A stretch of DNA of 64,000 nt from Streptomyces sp. NBC_01471 (GTDB taxonomy: Bacteria > Actinomycetota > Actinomycetes > Streptomycetales > Streptomycetaceae), in the NCBI RefSeq assembly GCF_041438865.1, contig NZ_CP109450.1, positions 3,520,501 to 3,584,500 on the forward strand, in the 5' to 3' direction. This document shows positions 55,614 through 63,536 of the stretch, one piece after another. Made by a program: the position numbers and the translations under genes. Under the pieces are notes generated by a model. That model was not told the origin of the DNA and searched no databases. It saw nothing but the letters and a program-made list of their open reading frames with translations. Position 1 is the first letter of the stretch. The number at the start of each line of letters is the position of its first letter.

Positions 55614-56039
55614 ATGTCGTCATCGCTGATCGAAGCCGTGGACATCAACGCCCCGGTCGCCGTGAGCTGGGCGCTGTGGAGCGACGTCAGCCGCTGGCCC
55701 GCCTTCCTGAGTCACGTGCGCCTCGTCGAGCCGATCGACGAAAAGCGGTTCGCCTGGCAGCTCTCACTGCCCGGTGCCGACAAGAACTTCGTCGCCGAAC
55801 TCACCGAGGTCGTACCGCAGGACCGGATCGCCTGGCGGACCACCGAGGGGGTCCACCACGCGGGTGTGGTCACCTTCCACCGCCTCACCGACACGACGAG
55901 CCGGGTGACGCTCCAGATCGAGTACGACCCCAAGGGCTTCGTCGAGCACCTGGGCGCACTCACCAACCTCGATTCCGCCCTGGCAAATTACGACCTGGGC
56001 GAATTCCAGAAACTGGCCGAGAAGACGGCCGCCTCCTGA
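55614..56039 (+). CDS. SRPBCC-family protein (START/polyketide-cyclase fold)
   Basis: This 141-residue protein shows the SRPBCC pattern: initial strand VDINAPVAVSWALWSDVSRW, central strands and a long C-terminal helix (SALANYDLGEFQKLAEK). The fold makes a hydrophobic cavity for lipids or aromatic ligands. ATG 55614 follows AAGGGAGAGG. It is a single gene 21 bp before rlmG and may be cotranscribed with it. Substrate unknown. Confidence 0.85.
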   Translation: MSSSLIEAVDINAPVAVSWALWSDVSRWPAFLSHVRLVEPIDEKRFAWQLSLPGADKNFVAELTEVVPQDRIAWRTTEGVHHAGVVTFHRLTDTTSRVTLQIEYDPKGFVEHLGALTNLDSALANYDLGEFQKLAEKTAAS

Positions 56040-56059
56040 GGCGGCTAGCCTGGTCGGCA

Positions 56060-57238
56060 ATGAACCATTTGCCGACGTCATCAGGCTCGCTCGCCCTCAC
56101 CCGCTTCCCGGAGGACCCCCGCGACCAGCTGCGCGCCTGGGACGCCGCTGACGAATATCTCCTGCGCCATCTGGAGGAGAACGGGATCGCTGCGGGCACC
56201 GGCCCGGGAACCACCGTCGTGGCGGGTGACCGGTGGGGCGCTCTCACCACCGCGCTGGCCGGGGCGGGCGCCGCCGAGGACACAGCCGGCGAGGTCGTCC
56301 AGATCACCGACTCCTTCCTCGGTCAGGAGGCGACCCGGGCCAATCTGGAGCGGAACGGCCTCGGCGCCGGCGCCGTGCGGCTGCTCTCCACCCAGGACGC
56401 CCCGCCCGAGCGGATCGATCTGCTGATCGTCCGGGTCCCGAAGAGCCTCGCGCTCCTGGAGGACCAGCTGCACCGGCTCGCGCCCGCCGTGCACGCGGGG
56501 ACCGTCGTCGTCGGCACCGGCATGGTCAAGGAGATCCACACCTCGACCCTGAAGCTCTTCGAGCAGATCATCGGGGACACGAAGACGTCCCTCGCGGTGA
56601 AGAAGGCCCGGCTGATCTTCTGCACCCCCGACCCGTCGCTCGCCCCGGGCCCCAGCCCCTGGCCGAGGAGTTACGACCTGCCCACCGGCATCGGGGCCGC
56701 ATCGGGGCGGACCGTCGTCAACCACGCCGGGGTGTTCTGTGCCGAACGCCTCGACATCGGCACCCGGTTCTTCCTGCCGCACCTGCCGCAGCACGAGGGC
56801 CCGGAGCGGGTGGTGGACCTGGGCTGCGGCAACGGCGTCGTCGGCACCGCCGTCGCGCTGGCGAACCCGCGGGCCGAAGTGGTCTTCACCGACGAGTCGT
56901 TCCAGGCGGTCGCGTCGGCGGAGGCGACCTTCCGCAAGAACCTCGGACCCGACGCCCCGGCCGAGTTCCGCATCGGCGACACCTTCGCGGGCGTCGCGGC
57001 GGGCTCGGTCGACCTCGTACTGAACAACCCCCCGTTCCACACCCACCAGGCGACCAGCGACCAGACGTCCCGGCGGATGTTCCGCGGGGCGCGCGAGGCC
57101 CTGCGGACGGGAGGCGAGCTGTGGGTCGTCGGCAACCGGCACCTCAGCTACCACGTCATGCTCCAGCGCACCTTCGGCAACTGCCGGGTGGTGACGAGCG
57201 ACCCGAAGTTCGTGATCCTGCGGGCCGTGAAGCGGTAG
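56060..57238 (+). CDS. rlmG: 23S rRNA (guanine-N2) methyltransferase, RlmG/RsmC type
   Basis: This 392-residue protein has two methyltransferase-like halves, as in RlmG. The N-terminal half is degenerate; the C-terminal half carries the SAM motif VVDLGCGNGVVGTAVAL and the NPPF motif (VLNNPPFHTH) typical of enzymes that methylate exocyclic amino groups of G. RlmG modifies a guanosine in 23S rRNA. The last 32 codons are duplicated in diverged form at 59034-59128, beyond the next gene. Confidence 0.88.
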   Translation: MNHLPTSSGSLALTRFPEDPRDQLRAWDAADEYLLRHLEENGIAAGTGPGTTVVAGDRWGALTTALAGAGAAEDTAGEVVQITDSFLGQEATRANLERNGLGAGAVRLLSTQDAPPERIDLLIVRVPKSLALLEDQLHRLAPAVHAGTVVVGTGMVKEIHTSTLKLFEQIIGDTKTSLAVKKARLIFCTPDPSLAPGPSPWPRSYDLPTGIGAASGRTVVNHAGVFCAERLDIGTRFFLPHLPQHEGPERVVDLGCGNGVVGTAVALANPRAEVVFTDESFQAVASAEATFRKNLGPDAPAEFRIGDTFAGVAAGSVDLVLNNPPFHTHQATSDQTSRRMFRGAREALRTGGELWVVGNRHLSYHVMLQRTFGNCRVVTSDPKFVILRAVKR

Positions 57239-57323
57239 CCCCACCAGGGAAGTCACTGCCACCTGGGGCGAACCGGCCAGTGGCCGGGCTGGGCCCGCAA
57301 GGCAGTCCGTCCTCGCCGGAAGC

Positions 57324-58913
57324 TCAGGCCGAGGACAGCTGTTCCGCTATCTCCTTGACCCAGGCGGCGCTCTTCGCCGGGTCGTTGAGGGAGCCGGCCC
57401 ACTCGTCCGGGGTCAGCCGGTGGTTGGCCGGGCCCGCTTTGAGAGCGATGAGAAGGGCTCTGGCGGAGTCCCGCATGTCGGCCGCGGTGTCGCCGCTCCC
57501 GTTGATGTCCGCGCCCGCGGCCAATCCGTACAGTTTTCGCGCCATGGCCTGGCGTTCACCGTTCTGCACCTTCTTCCAGAACTTCAGGGCCTCCTTCAGC
57601 GCGTCCTCGCGGGAGGCGGGCTCCGCCGGGGTGTCGTCCGCCGCCCAGCGTTCCGGGTGGCGGGCCCCTTCGTAGCGCTTCATGCCCGCGCGGCCTGCCT
57701 TGTAGGCGGTGACGCCGAGGATGAGGCCGGCCGCACCCGCGGCGAGGCCCCAGCCGACCGGGTTGCTCGCCAGCCCGGCTCCCCCCGCTGTGGCGGCGAC
57801 CGCCGTCACGATGCCGCCCGCGGCCTTGGTGGACTCGCCCACGGCGGTGAGTGCCTGCTTGCCCATCTTGTTGCGCTGCTTGCCGAGCGCGTACGTGTGC
57901 ACCGCGTCCATCGTGTTCACGTCTTCGGCGCGCCGGACGTCTCTGGCGGCGTCACGGGCCTCACCCATCGCTGCCCAGGCCGCGTCGATGGCCTCGGAAA
58001 CACGCTCCAGCCGGCCATCGCCCTCGTGGTCCCAGTGGGCGTCCAGCGCGACGTATGCCTCGGCCGCGGCCCATTCGGCTTCCTGCCGGCTCTGGTTCAG
58101 CCGGGCCAGCGCCCCGTCGTCGGTGCGGTCGGGCTTCGTGAGCCCCTTCAGGGCACTGTATTTGCGGGCCGTCAGGCCGAAGCGGCCCGCCGCACGGGCG
58201 CCCTTCACCGCGCCGAAAGCGCTGGAGCCGATACCGCTCGCCTCGGCCGCTGTCATGGCATGCGCCGCCTGCTGGGCCTTGGTCAGCTCCTTGGCGATGC
58301 CGAGGGCGTAGTTTCCCGCGCCGGCGGCGCTGACGACCGCGTCAGCCGTTTTGGAGTTGGCCTTCTTGTCCGCTCCGTGGAAGGCGGCCCCGCTTCCGTA
58401 CTTCTCGGCGTCCTTCCTGGCTTTGGCCGCCTCCATGCCACTGAGCACGGCACCGGCGGTCTCCGTGACGAGGTTCTCCGACGCGGCGGCGGTCCCCGAC
58501 GAGCCTGCGGAGTGTTTGAGGCCTTCGTCGACCGTGGCGGAGGCCTGCTGGGAGAAGCCGGCGTTGGCAGGGACCTGGACGCCCTTGACGAAGGTGTCGA
58601 TGAATTCGAGATTCTTCTTGAGCCTGTCGAGGACCGCGGCGATCCGGTCGCGATAGCTCTTCGATCCGGTGGTCGCGCTGCCTTTCTCCGGTGCCTTTCC
58701 CTTCGCCGTGCCCCCGGTGCCCTTTCCCTTCGCCGTGCCCCTGGCCCGCTGCACAGCCGCGGTCGCGGCCCGGTTGCCCGCGCTGGACTGGATCTGAAGG
58801 AGGGCGCGCTCCGCCGAGCTGCGGGACGGGCTCCCGGCCCGCATCCGGTCCCGGCGCTGGGCCAGGGCAGTTACGGACTGCCGAGTTGGGGTGCGGTGGA
58901 CCGGGGTGCTCAT
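57324..58913 (-). CDS. eCIS-cargo-like protein with AGN motif
   Basis: The 529-residue product has a disordered Arg/Ser/Thr-rich head that contains LLQIQSSAGNRAATAAVQR (residues 38-56). This resembles the LQ-xx-AGN-xA-xxx-QR motif found near the N-terminus of many actinobacterial proteins linked to extracellular contractile injection systems. A GKGTGGTAKGKAP-type linker leads to a long helical body and a Gly/Ala-rich hydrophobic hairpin (about 385-415). No enzymatic motif is seen. It converges on rlmG, and the region from here to a copy of the rlmG 3' end looks inserted. ATG 58913 follows AGGAGAGG. Confidence 0.7.
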   Translation of the reverse strand: MSTPVHRTPTRQSVTALAQRRDRMRAGSPSRSSAERALLQIQSSAGNRAATAAVQRARGTAKGKGTGGTAKGKAPEKGSATTGSKSYRDRIAAVLDRLKKNLEFIDTFVKGVQVPANAGFSQQASATVDEGLKHSAGSSGTAAASENLVTETAGAVLSGMEAAKARKDAEKYGSGAAFHGADKKANSKTADAVVSAAGAGNYALGIAKELTKAQQAAHAMTAAEASGIGSSAFGAVKGARAAGRFGLTARKYSALKGLTKPDRTDDGALARLNQSRQEAEWAAAEAYVALDAHWDHEGDGRLERVSEAIDAAWAAMGEARDAARDVRRAEDVNTMDAVHTYALGKQRNKMGKQALTAVGESTKAAGGIVTAVAATAGGAGLASNPVGWGLAAGAAGLILGVTAYKAGRAGMKRYEGARHPERWAADDTPAEPASREDALKEALKFWKKVQNGERQAMARKLYGLAAGADINGSGDTAADMRDSARALLIALKAGPANHRLTPDEWAGSLNDPAKSAAWVKEIAEQLSSA

Positions 58914-59033
58914 GAACGTGCCTCTCCTGTGCCGGGCCGGGGCGACTGGAGAGTAGCCAGGCAGGGCCAACAGAAGGGGCACAGCGGGCAAATTCTGCAC
59001 GGAGCGCACGAAACGGGTGGTGGACGATTCCAT

Positions 59034-59128
59034 AGCTACTGCGCCGTGCTCCAAAGCACCTTCGCCAACTGCCGTGTGATCACGAGCAACCCGAAGTTCG
59101 TGATCCTGCGCGCCGTGAAGCGCTAGCC
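59034..59128 (+). repeat. Diverged duplicate of the rlmG 3' end
   Basis: These 95 bases align without gaps to 57146-57240, the end of rlmG including the stop, with 82 identities (86 percent by hand count). Translated, they give SYCAVLQSTFANCRVITSNP against SYHVMLQRTFGNCRVVTSDP, then the same FVILRAVKR and stop. Similarity fades just upstream. The two copies bracket the cargo-like gene, so this marks one boundary of an insertion or a recombination product. Confidence 0.85.
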
Positions 59129-59180
59129 GACGCCCACCCGTGCCCCACACCTCGACGGTGGGGCACGGGATTTGGCGCCG

Positions 59181-59447
59181 TCAGGCTTGGCGGCGCGTGA
59201 CGAGGGCCCCCTTGCGGCAATCCGGCCGGTTCGCCGCCGGGGTGATCAGCGAAGCCGTGGCGTCATCGAGCGCGTAACACAGCTGGGCGTGCAGCGTCTC
59301 GGCCTCAGCAGGCGTCAGTCTCAGCACGGCGTCGGCCTCGAACGCCCCGTCGCGCCGCAGCCACAGGTCAATGGAGAGCGACCCGTCCGCCTCCCGCCGC
59401 ACCGGCTTGCTGGGCACCCGGCTCACACGTACCTGGTCCGCACTCAT
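59181..59447 (-). CDS. Small hypothetical protein, 88 residues
   Basis: This 88-residue soluble protein has an N-terminal strand-rich part (SIDLWLRRDGAFEADAVLRL) and one helix (AEAETLHAQLCYALDDATAS). It resembles small proteins encoded near XRE/DUF397 clusters in Streptomyces, of unknown function. The ATG overlaps the stop of the upstream small gene by four bases, so the two form one unit. Confidence 0.65.
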   Translation of the reverse strand: MSADQVRVSRVPSKPVRREADGSLSIDLWLRRDGAFEADAVLRLTPAEAETLHAQLCYALDDATASLITPAANRPDCRKGALVTRRQA

Positions 59448-59773
59448 CAGGTTGCCGCTCCCGTCGTCCGGAACACGAGGGTGCCGACGCTGTACGCCTG
59501 ACCCACCCCCGCCATGACCACGATCCCGTCGAGCGCGAGCCGCATCGCGGTACGTCGAGTGCGGCGCCCGGCGTCGGGAATGAGAGGGCGGGTACGGGTG
59601 AGGCGCAAGGGGTGTTGCGACGGGTACGCGGTCGAGAGCGGAGCGCGGGCGCCGACTCCCGGCGCGGATTCGGATGCGGGCCGGGACGCGAGTGGACGCA
59701 GAAAGCGTGCCGGGGACAAACGAATCAGAGGTACGCGCGTTCGCGCGAGACAGGTACGGATACGGTGAAACAT
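59447..59773 (-). CDS. Small Arg/Pro-rich protein, 108 residues
   Basis: ATG 59773 follows GAGGAG and the stop overlaps the next gene (ATGA). The sequence is very basic (FHRIRTCLARTRVPLIRLSP, RLTRTRPLIPDAGRRTRRTA) and of low complexity. Many Streptomyces XRE/DUF397 clusters contain such short Arg-rich proteins. No function can be given. Confidence 0.5.
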   Translation of the reverse strand: MFHRIRTCLARTRVPLIRLSPARFLRPLASRPASESAPGVGARAPLSTAYPSQHPLRLTRTRPLIPDAGRRTRRTAMRLALDGIVVMAGVGQAYSVGTLVFRTTGAAT

Positions 59774-59958
59774 GCTGACGCTCCTCGGGGGCGCTGGCCA
59801 TGCCCCGGGGTGCTGATGACACCGCCGGGGCACTTCAGGTCCAGAAAGTAACCATGTGGCTACCGAACGAAGTCAAGGGTAGCCACAAAGATGCTGCTGC
59901 ATCAATGTTGATGCACGAGAACCGCGGACTGGCATATGCAGGGGAGGGCTCCCCTCCC

Positions 59959-60147
59959 TCAGACCAGGTCGTCGAACTCGCCGGACTTGGCTCCTGCCAG
60001 GAACGCTGCCAGCTTCGCGGGAGTCGTCCGGACGATCACCGCAGGGTCATCGCTCTCCCTGAGGAGGACATCGCCGTCGACAACGGCAAGTTCGAGGCAG
60101 TTGCCCGCTTGTTCCGAGAACGATGACTTGCGCCACTGAATTTCCAC
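59959..60147 (-). CDS. DUF397-family protein
   Basis: This 62-residue protein has the DUF397 pattern QWRKSSFSEQAGNCLELAV ... VLLRESDDP ... FLAGAKSGEFDD. GTG 60147 follows GGAGG closely. DUF397 proteins are encoded immediately after XRE/DUF5753 regulators in Streptomyces; in the best-studied pair (BldB/WhiJ-like families) the small protein works with the DNA-binding one. The spacing to the XRE gene is 13 bp, so they are one operon. Confidence 0.9.
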   Translation of the reverse strand: MEIQWRKSSFSEQAGNCLELAVVDGDVLLRESDDPAVIVRTTPAKLAAFLAGAKSGEFDDLV

Positions 60148-60160
60148 GATCCTCCAACTC

Positions 60161-61015
60161 TCATAGCTCTTGCAGCACCTTGCGAATGAAGTCACGTGAC
60201 CGCCCCGGCTCCAGCGATCGCGCCTCCATACGATCCAACACGGCACGGTAGTTCGTCAGATGAGTCTCGGCATCAAGAAGCGTGAGGCCATCGGGCACAT
60301 CGATCTGCACCGTGTCGAGCTGCCGGACCGGTCCATTCGCGTACATCGTCGAGCTCCCGGCACTGGGGAATCCTCCAGCAGCGAAAGGGATGACGCGCAG
60401 CGTCACCTCCTCCCGTTCCGAGTACTTCAGCAACTCCTCCAGCTGTTTCCTCACCACCGCTCCGCTGCCGAACAGCATCCTCAGCGCGGCCTCGTGAAGG
60501 AGGAACGAACAGTCTGGCGGACTCGGCCGGTCGAGCAGTGCCCGACGACGCATCCGGAAATCCACATGAAGATCCATCGCCTCCCGGGTCAACGGCGGTA
60601 CCGCCTCCCCGAACACGGAGCGGGCATAGTCCTCATGCTGCAACAGACCGGGCAGATGGGTGATCTGCACGTGCCGCAGGGCGATGGCATGATGCTCAAC
60701 CTCCACCAGGTCCAGCATGAACGAAGCAATCGAGTCCCGGAACTCGTCCCACCAGTTCGACCCGGCGCGCTCGCGGGCCATGTCCGCCAGGGCGTCCACA
60801 TAAGCCTGGTCGGGGCAGGAGTAGTTGCTCGCCCAGACGCGTACCCGGTCAGCGCTGACGCCGAATCGCGCGGACTCGGTGTTGCTGATCGCGGTCTTGT
60901 CCACGCGGTGCAGCGCGGCAGCATCGGTGAGCGACAGCCCGACATGCTCCCGCATACGCCGGAGCTCAGCGCCGAGCCGCCGCTGGCGGGCGGTGGGCGG
61001 CTTACGGACGGGCAC
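60161..61015 (-). CDS. XRE-family regulator with DUF5753 domain (WhiJ-like)
   Basis: This 284-residue protein has an N-terminal helix-turn-helix (LGAELRRMREHVGLSLTDAA, about 13-70) and a C-terminal DUF5753 domain (EVEHHAIALRHVQITHLPGL onwards, with LLHEAALRMLFG). These proteins regulate development and antibiotic genes together with a DUF397 partner, here the next gene. GTG 61015 follows GGGGGAG. An array of CGCTCAG half-sites 59-87 bp upstream is a likely operator. Confidence 0.9.
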   Translation of the reverse strand: MPVRKPPTARQRRLGAELRRMREHVGLSLTDAAALHRVDKTAISNTESARFGVSADRVRVWASNYSCPDQAYVDALADMARERAGSNWWDEFRDSIASFMLDLVEVEHHAIALRHVQITHLPGLLQHEDYARSVFGEAVPPLTREAMDLHVDFRMRRRALLDRPSPPDCSFLLHEAALRMLFGSGAVVRKQLEELLKYSEREEVTLRVIPFAAGGFPSAGSSTMYANGPVRQLDTVQIDVPDGLTLLDAETHLTNYRAVLDRMEARSLEPGRSRDFIRKVLQEL

Positions 61016-61073
61016 CGGCTCCCCCTACTTTCCTGGCTCGCCTTGGTCGACCCTCAGATTTTAAGGCCGCAAC

Positions 61074-61102
61074 GCTCAGTTCTGAGCCCCGAGCGCTCAG
61101 AA
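61074..61102. promoter_or_regulatory. Three alternating GCTCAG half-sites upstream of XRE gene
   Basis: GCTCAG (61074-61079), CTGAGC (61082-61087) and GCTCAG (61095-61100) alternate in orientation; the last two sit within the 8-bp inverted repeat TTCTGAGC...GCTCAGAA. The array is 59-87 bp upstream of the XRE start and is a plausible autoregulatory operator. Confidence 0.5.
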
Positions 61103-61142
61103 TCCGGGCACCCACCACCCGCAATTCGAGCCCCGACGCCCA

Positions 61143-61186
61143 ACTGGACGGCGGCCGACCCGAGCCCGGGTCGGCCGCCGTCCAGT
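61143..61186 (-). terminator. purA terminator
   Basis: A perfect 20-bp stem (ACTGGACGGCGGCCGACCCG, 61143-61162, with 61167-61186) and four-base loop lie just after the purA stop on the minus strand. Confidence 0.85.
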
Positions 61187-61199
61187 GCTGCGGTGTCTC

Positions 61200-62483
61200 T
61201 CAGATGAACGAGTTGATCTCGATCGTCTCGGTCCGGCCCGGGCCCACACCGATCGCCGAGATCTGCGCGCCCGACATCTCCTCCAGCGCCTTCACGTACG
61301 CCTGCGCGTTCTTCGGCAGGTCGGCGAAGGTCTTCGCCTTGGTGATGTCCTCGGTCCAGCCCGGCAGGTACTCGTAGATGGGCTTCGCGTGGTGGAAGTC
61401 CGTCTGGCTGAACGGCAGCTCGTCGACGCGCTTGCCGTCGATCTCGTACGCCACACACACCGGGATCCGCTCCCAGCCCGTGAGGATGTCGAGCTTGGTG
61501 AGGAAGAAGTCGGTCAGCCCGTTCACCCGCGTCGCATAGCGCGCGATGACCGCGTCGAACCAGCCGCAGCGGCGGTCCCGGCCGGTCGTGACGCCGTACT
61601 CGTGGCCGATCGAGCGCAGCTTGTCGCCGTCCTCGTCGAAGAGCTCGGTCGGGAACGGTCCCGCGCCCACCCGGGTGGTGTAGGCCTTGAGGATGCCGAT
61701 GACCCGGGTGATCTTCGTCGGTCCGACACCGGTACCGGTGCAGGCGCCGCCCGCCGTCGGGTTCGACGACGTGACGAAGGGGTACGTGCCGTGGTCGACG
61801 TCCAGGAGCGTGCCCTGTCCGCCCTCCATGAGGACGACCTTGTCCTCGTCCAGCGCCTTGTTCAGGACGAGCGCGGTGTCCGCGACGTACGGGCGCATCT
61901 TCTCGCCGTAGCCGAGCAGTTCCTCGACGATCTGGCCGGCCTCGATCGCGCGCCGGTTGTAGAGCTTGGCGAGGATCTGGTTCTTGCCGTCGAGTGCGGC
62001 CTCGACCTTCTGCTCCAGGATCGACTCGTCGTAGAGGTCCTGGACGCGGATGCCGACGCGGTTGATCTTGTCGGCGTAGGCCGGGCCGATGCCCCGGCCC
62101 GTGGTGCCGATCTTCCGCTTGCCGAGGAACCGTTCCGTCACCTTGTCGACGGTGGTGTGATACGGCGTGATCAAGTGCGCGTTACCGCTGACCAGCAACT
62201 TGGACGTGTCCACGCCGCGGTCGTTCAGCCCGCTCAGCTCGGAGAGCAGGACCGCTGGATCGACGACGACTCCGTTACCGATCACCGGAGTGCACTCCGG
62301 TGTGAGGATTCCGGAAGGGAGGAGGTGGAGCGCGTACTTCTGGTCGCCTACGACGACCGTGTGGCCGGCATTGTTGCCGCCCTGGTAGCGCACCACGTAA
62401 TCCACGGATCCACCGAGGAGGTCGGTGGCCTTTCCCTTGCCCTCGTCACCCCACTGAGCACCGAGCAGCACAAGTGCGGGCAC
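61200..62483 (-). CDS. purA: Adenylosuccinate synthetase
   Basis: This 427-residue enzyme joins IMP and aspartate with GTP to give adenylosuccinate, the committed AMP step. Visible motifs are the GTP-binding [14 protein letters not shown] at the N-terminus, [26 protein letters not shown] and the C-terminal [16 protein letters not shown] 62483 follows GGAAGGGG. It has its own strong terminator and is divergent from the DAG-kinase-like gene, an arrangement I recall as conserved in Streptomyces. Confidence 0.96.
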   Translation of the reverse strand: MPALVLLGAQWGDEGKGKATDLLGGSVDYVVRYQGGNNAGHTVVVGDQKYALHLLPSGILTPECTPVIGNGVVVDPAVLLSELSGLNDRGVDTSKLLVSGNAHLITPYHTTVDKVTERFLGKRKIGTTGRGIGPAYADKINRVGIRVQDLYDESILEQKVEAALDGKNQILAKLYNRRAIEAGQIVEELLGYGEKMRPYVADTALVLNKALDEDKVVLMEGGQGTLLDVDHGTYPFVTSSNPTAGGACTGTGVGPTKITRVIGILKAYTTRVGAGPFPTELFDEDGDKLRSIGHEYGVTTGRDRRCGWFDAVIARYATRVNGLTDFFLTKLDILTGWERIPVCVAYEIDGKRVDELPFSQTDFHHAKPIYEYLPGWTEDITKAKTFADLPKNAQAYVKALEEMSGAQISAIGVGPGRTETIEINSFI

Positions 62484-62586
62484 AGGCGTACACCCCTTCC
62501 GGGCGGGGCATGTCCAAGGTCAGGGGGCGCACGTCTGTCGTACGCCGATACCTGAACCGTCGAACCGGCTGCCCCGGAATAGACGA

Positions 62587-62614
62587 AGCCCCTGGCGCAA
62601 TAGCGCAAGGGGCT
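62587..62614. other. Hairpin in the purA / DAG-kinase-like intergenic region
   Basis: AGCCCCT...AGGGGCT (62587-62593 with 62608-62614) plus an inner CGC/GCG pair forms a hairpin 35 bp before GTG 62649. It could act in the 5' leader of the DAG-kinase-like transcript or as a terminator; no U-tract follows. Confidence 0.4.
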
Positions 62615-62648
62615 CTTGCACAAAGATGCTACCCGAGGAAGGACCGAG

Positions 62649-63500
62649 GTGTCGGCTCCAGATCCCGCAGCGAGCACCGGGCATCAGCTGCTGGTGGTCA
62701 TCGACCGGGTCGCCCGGCGTGCGGACGGCGAATCCGTGCGGATCGCGAAGGACGTGCTGTGCGCCGGAGCGCACGCCAAGATCTGCCTGCCCGAAGGGCC
62801 CGAGGAGTTCGCGCGGGCGCTAGCGAGACGCGGCCACCGGCGCCTCGTGGTGGTGGGCGACGACCGGGCGCTGCTCAGGGCGGTGACCCTGCTCCACCGC
62901 GAGCGCGACCGGACGCGCGGCGCCCTGTCCCTGGTGCCGGTCGGCCCGGCGCCCGCACTGGAACTGGCGCGGTCGCTCGGTGTCCCGGTGGGTGCGGTGG
63001 CCGCGGCACGGTCGGTGCTCGACGGTGCGGTGCGCTGGCTGGACCTGCTGGTGGACGACAGTGACGCGGTGGTGCTGGGCGATCTGCGGATCCCGGCGGC
63101 GGGACCGCGCTCCGGGCCGCCGGGCGCGGAGGGCGAAGGACCGCTGTCGGTGTGGGGCGCGTGCCGTTCGCTCGTACGGACCCTCGTCGGCCCGGCCCCC
63201 GCGCCGGAGGCGCCCCGGGTGCAGCGGCTGCGGGTGGAGGCGGACGGCGTGCTGCTGGCCGATCTGGACTGCCCGGTGGCCGGGGTCCGGGTCTCGTCGC
63301 GGGGCGGCGCGGGGAAGGCCGAGGTGGCCATCGAGCTGCCGTCCGGCGACCGGCTCACGGCTGAGGCCCTGGCGGTGACGGTGTCCGGGGCGGACTTCCG
63401 GTACCGCAGGGACGGCCTGGTGGGCGGCCCGGTGCGGACCCGGACGTGGATGCTGCGGGCGGGGGTCTGGGGGCTGACGCTGCCCGCGGTCGCGGCGTGA
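62649..63500 (+). CDS. Diacylglycerol-kinase-like protein
   Basis: This 283-residue protein has an alpha/beta N-terminal half reminiscent of the DAG/sphingosine kinase catalytic domain (LLVVIDRVARRADGESVRIA, RRLVVVGDDRALLRAVTLLH) and a beta-rich C-terminal half. The diagnostic GGDGT nucleotide-binding motif is replaced by VVGDDRA, so kinase activity is doubtful. The gene is commonly found divergent to purA in Streptomyces. GTG 62649 is preceded by GAAGGA; GTG or ATG further upstream lacks a site. Confidence 0.65.
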   Translation: MSAPDPAASTGHQLLVVIDRVARRADGESVRIAKDVLCAGAHAKICLPEGPEEFARALARRGHRRLVVVGDDRALLRAVTLLHRERDRTRGALSLVPVGPAPALELARSLGVPVGAVAAARSVLDGAVRWLDLLVDDSDAVVLGDLRIPAAGPRSGPPGAEGEGPLSVWGACRSLVRTLVGPAPAPEAPRVQRLRVEADGVLLADLDCPVAGVRVSSRGGAGKAEVAIELPSGDRLTAEALAVTVSGADFRYRRDGLVGGPVRTRTWMLRAGVWGLTLPAVAA

Positions 63501-63536
63501 CCACGGGCAGCGCCAGCCCCCACAGCAGCTCCCGCG

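Noticed and set aside
61086..61100. GAGCGCTC at 61091 as another LacI-regulon operator
   Set aside because: It lacks the flanking GA/TC symmetry (GAGAGCGCTCTC) and fits better as part of the GCTCAG half-site array before the XRE gene.
62587..62614. Riboswitch in the purA/DAG-kinase-like leader
   Set aside because: It is only a simple hairpin with no conserved purine or other aptamer core; it is listed as a plain hairpin.
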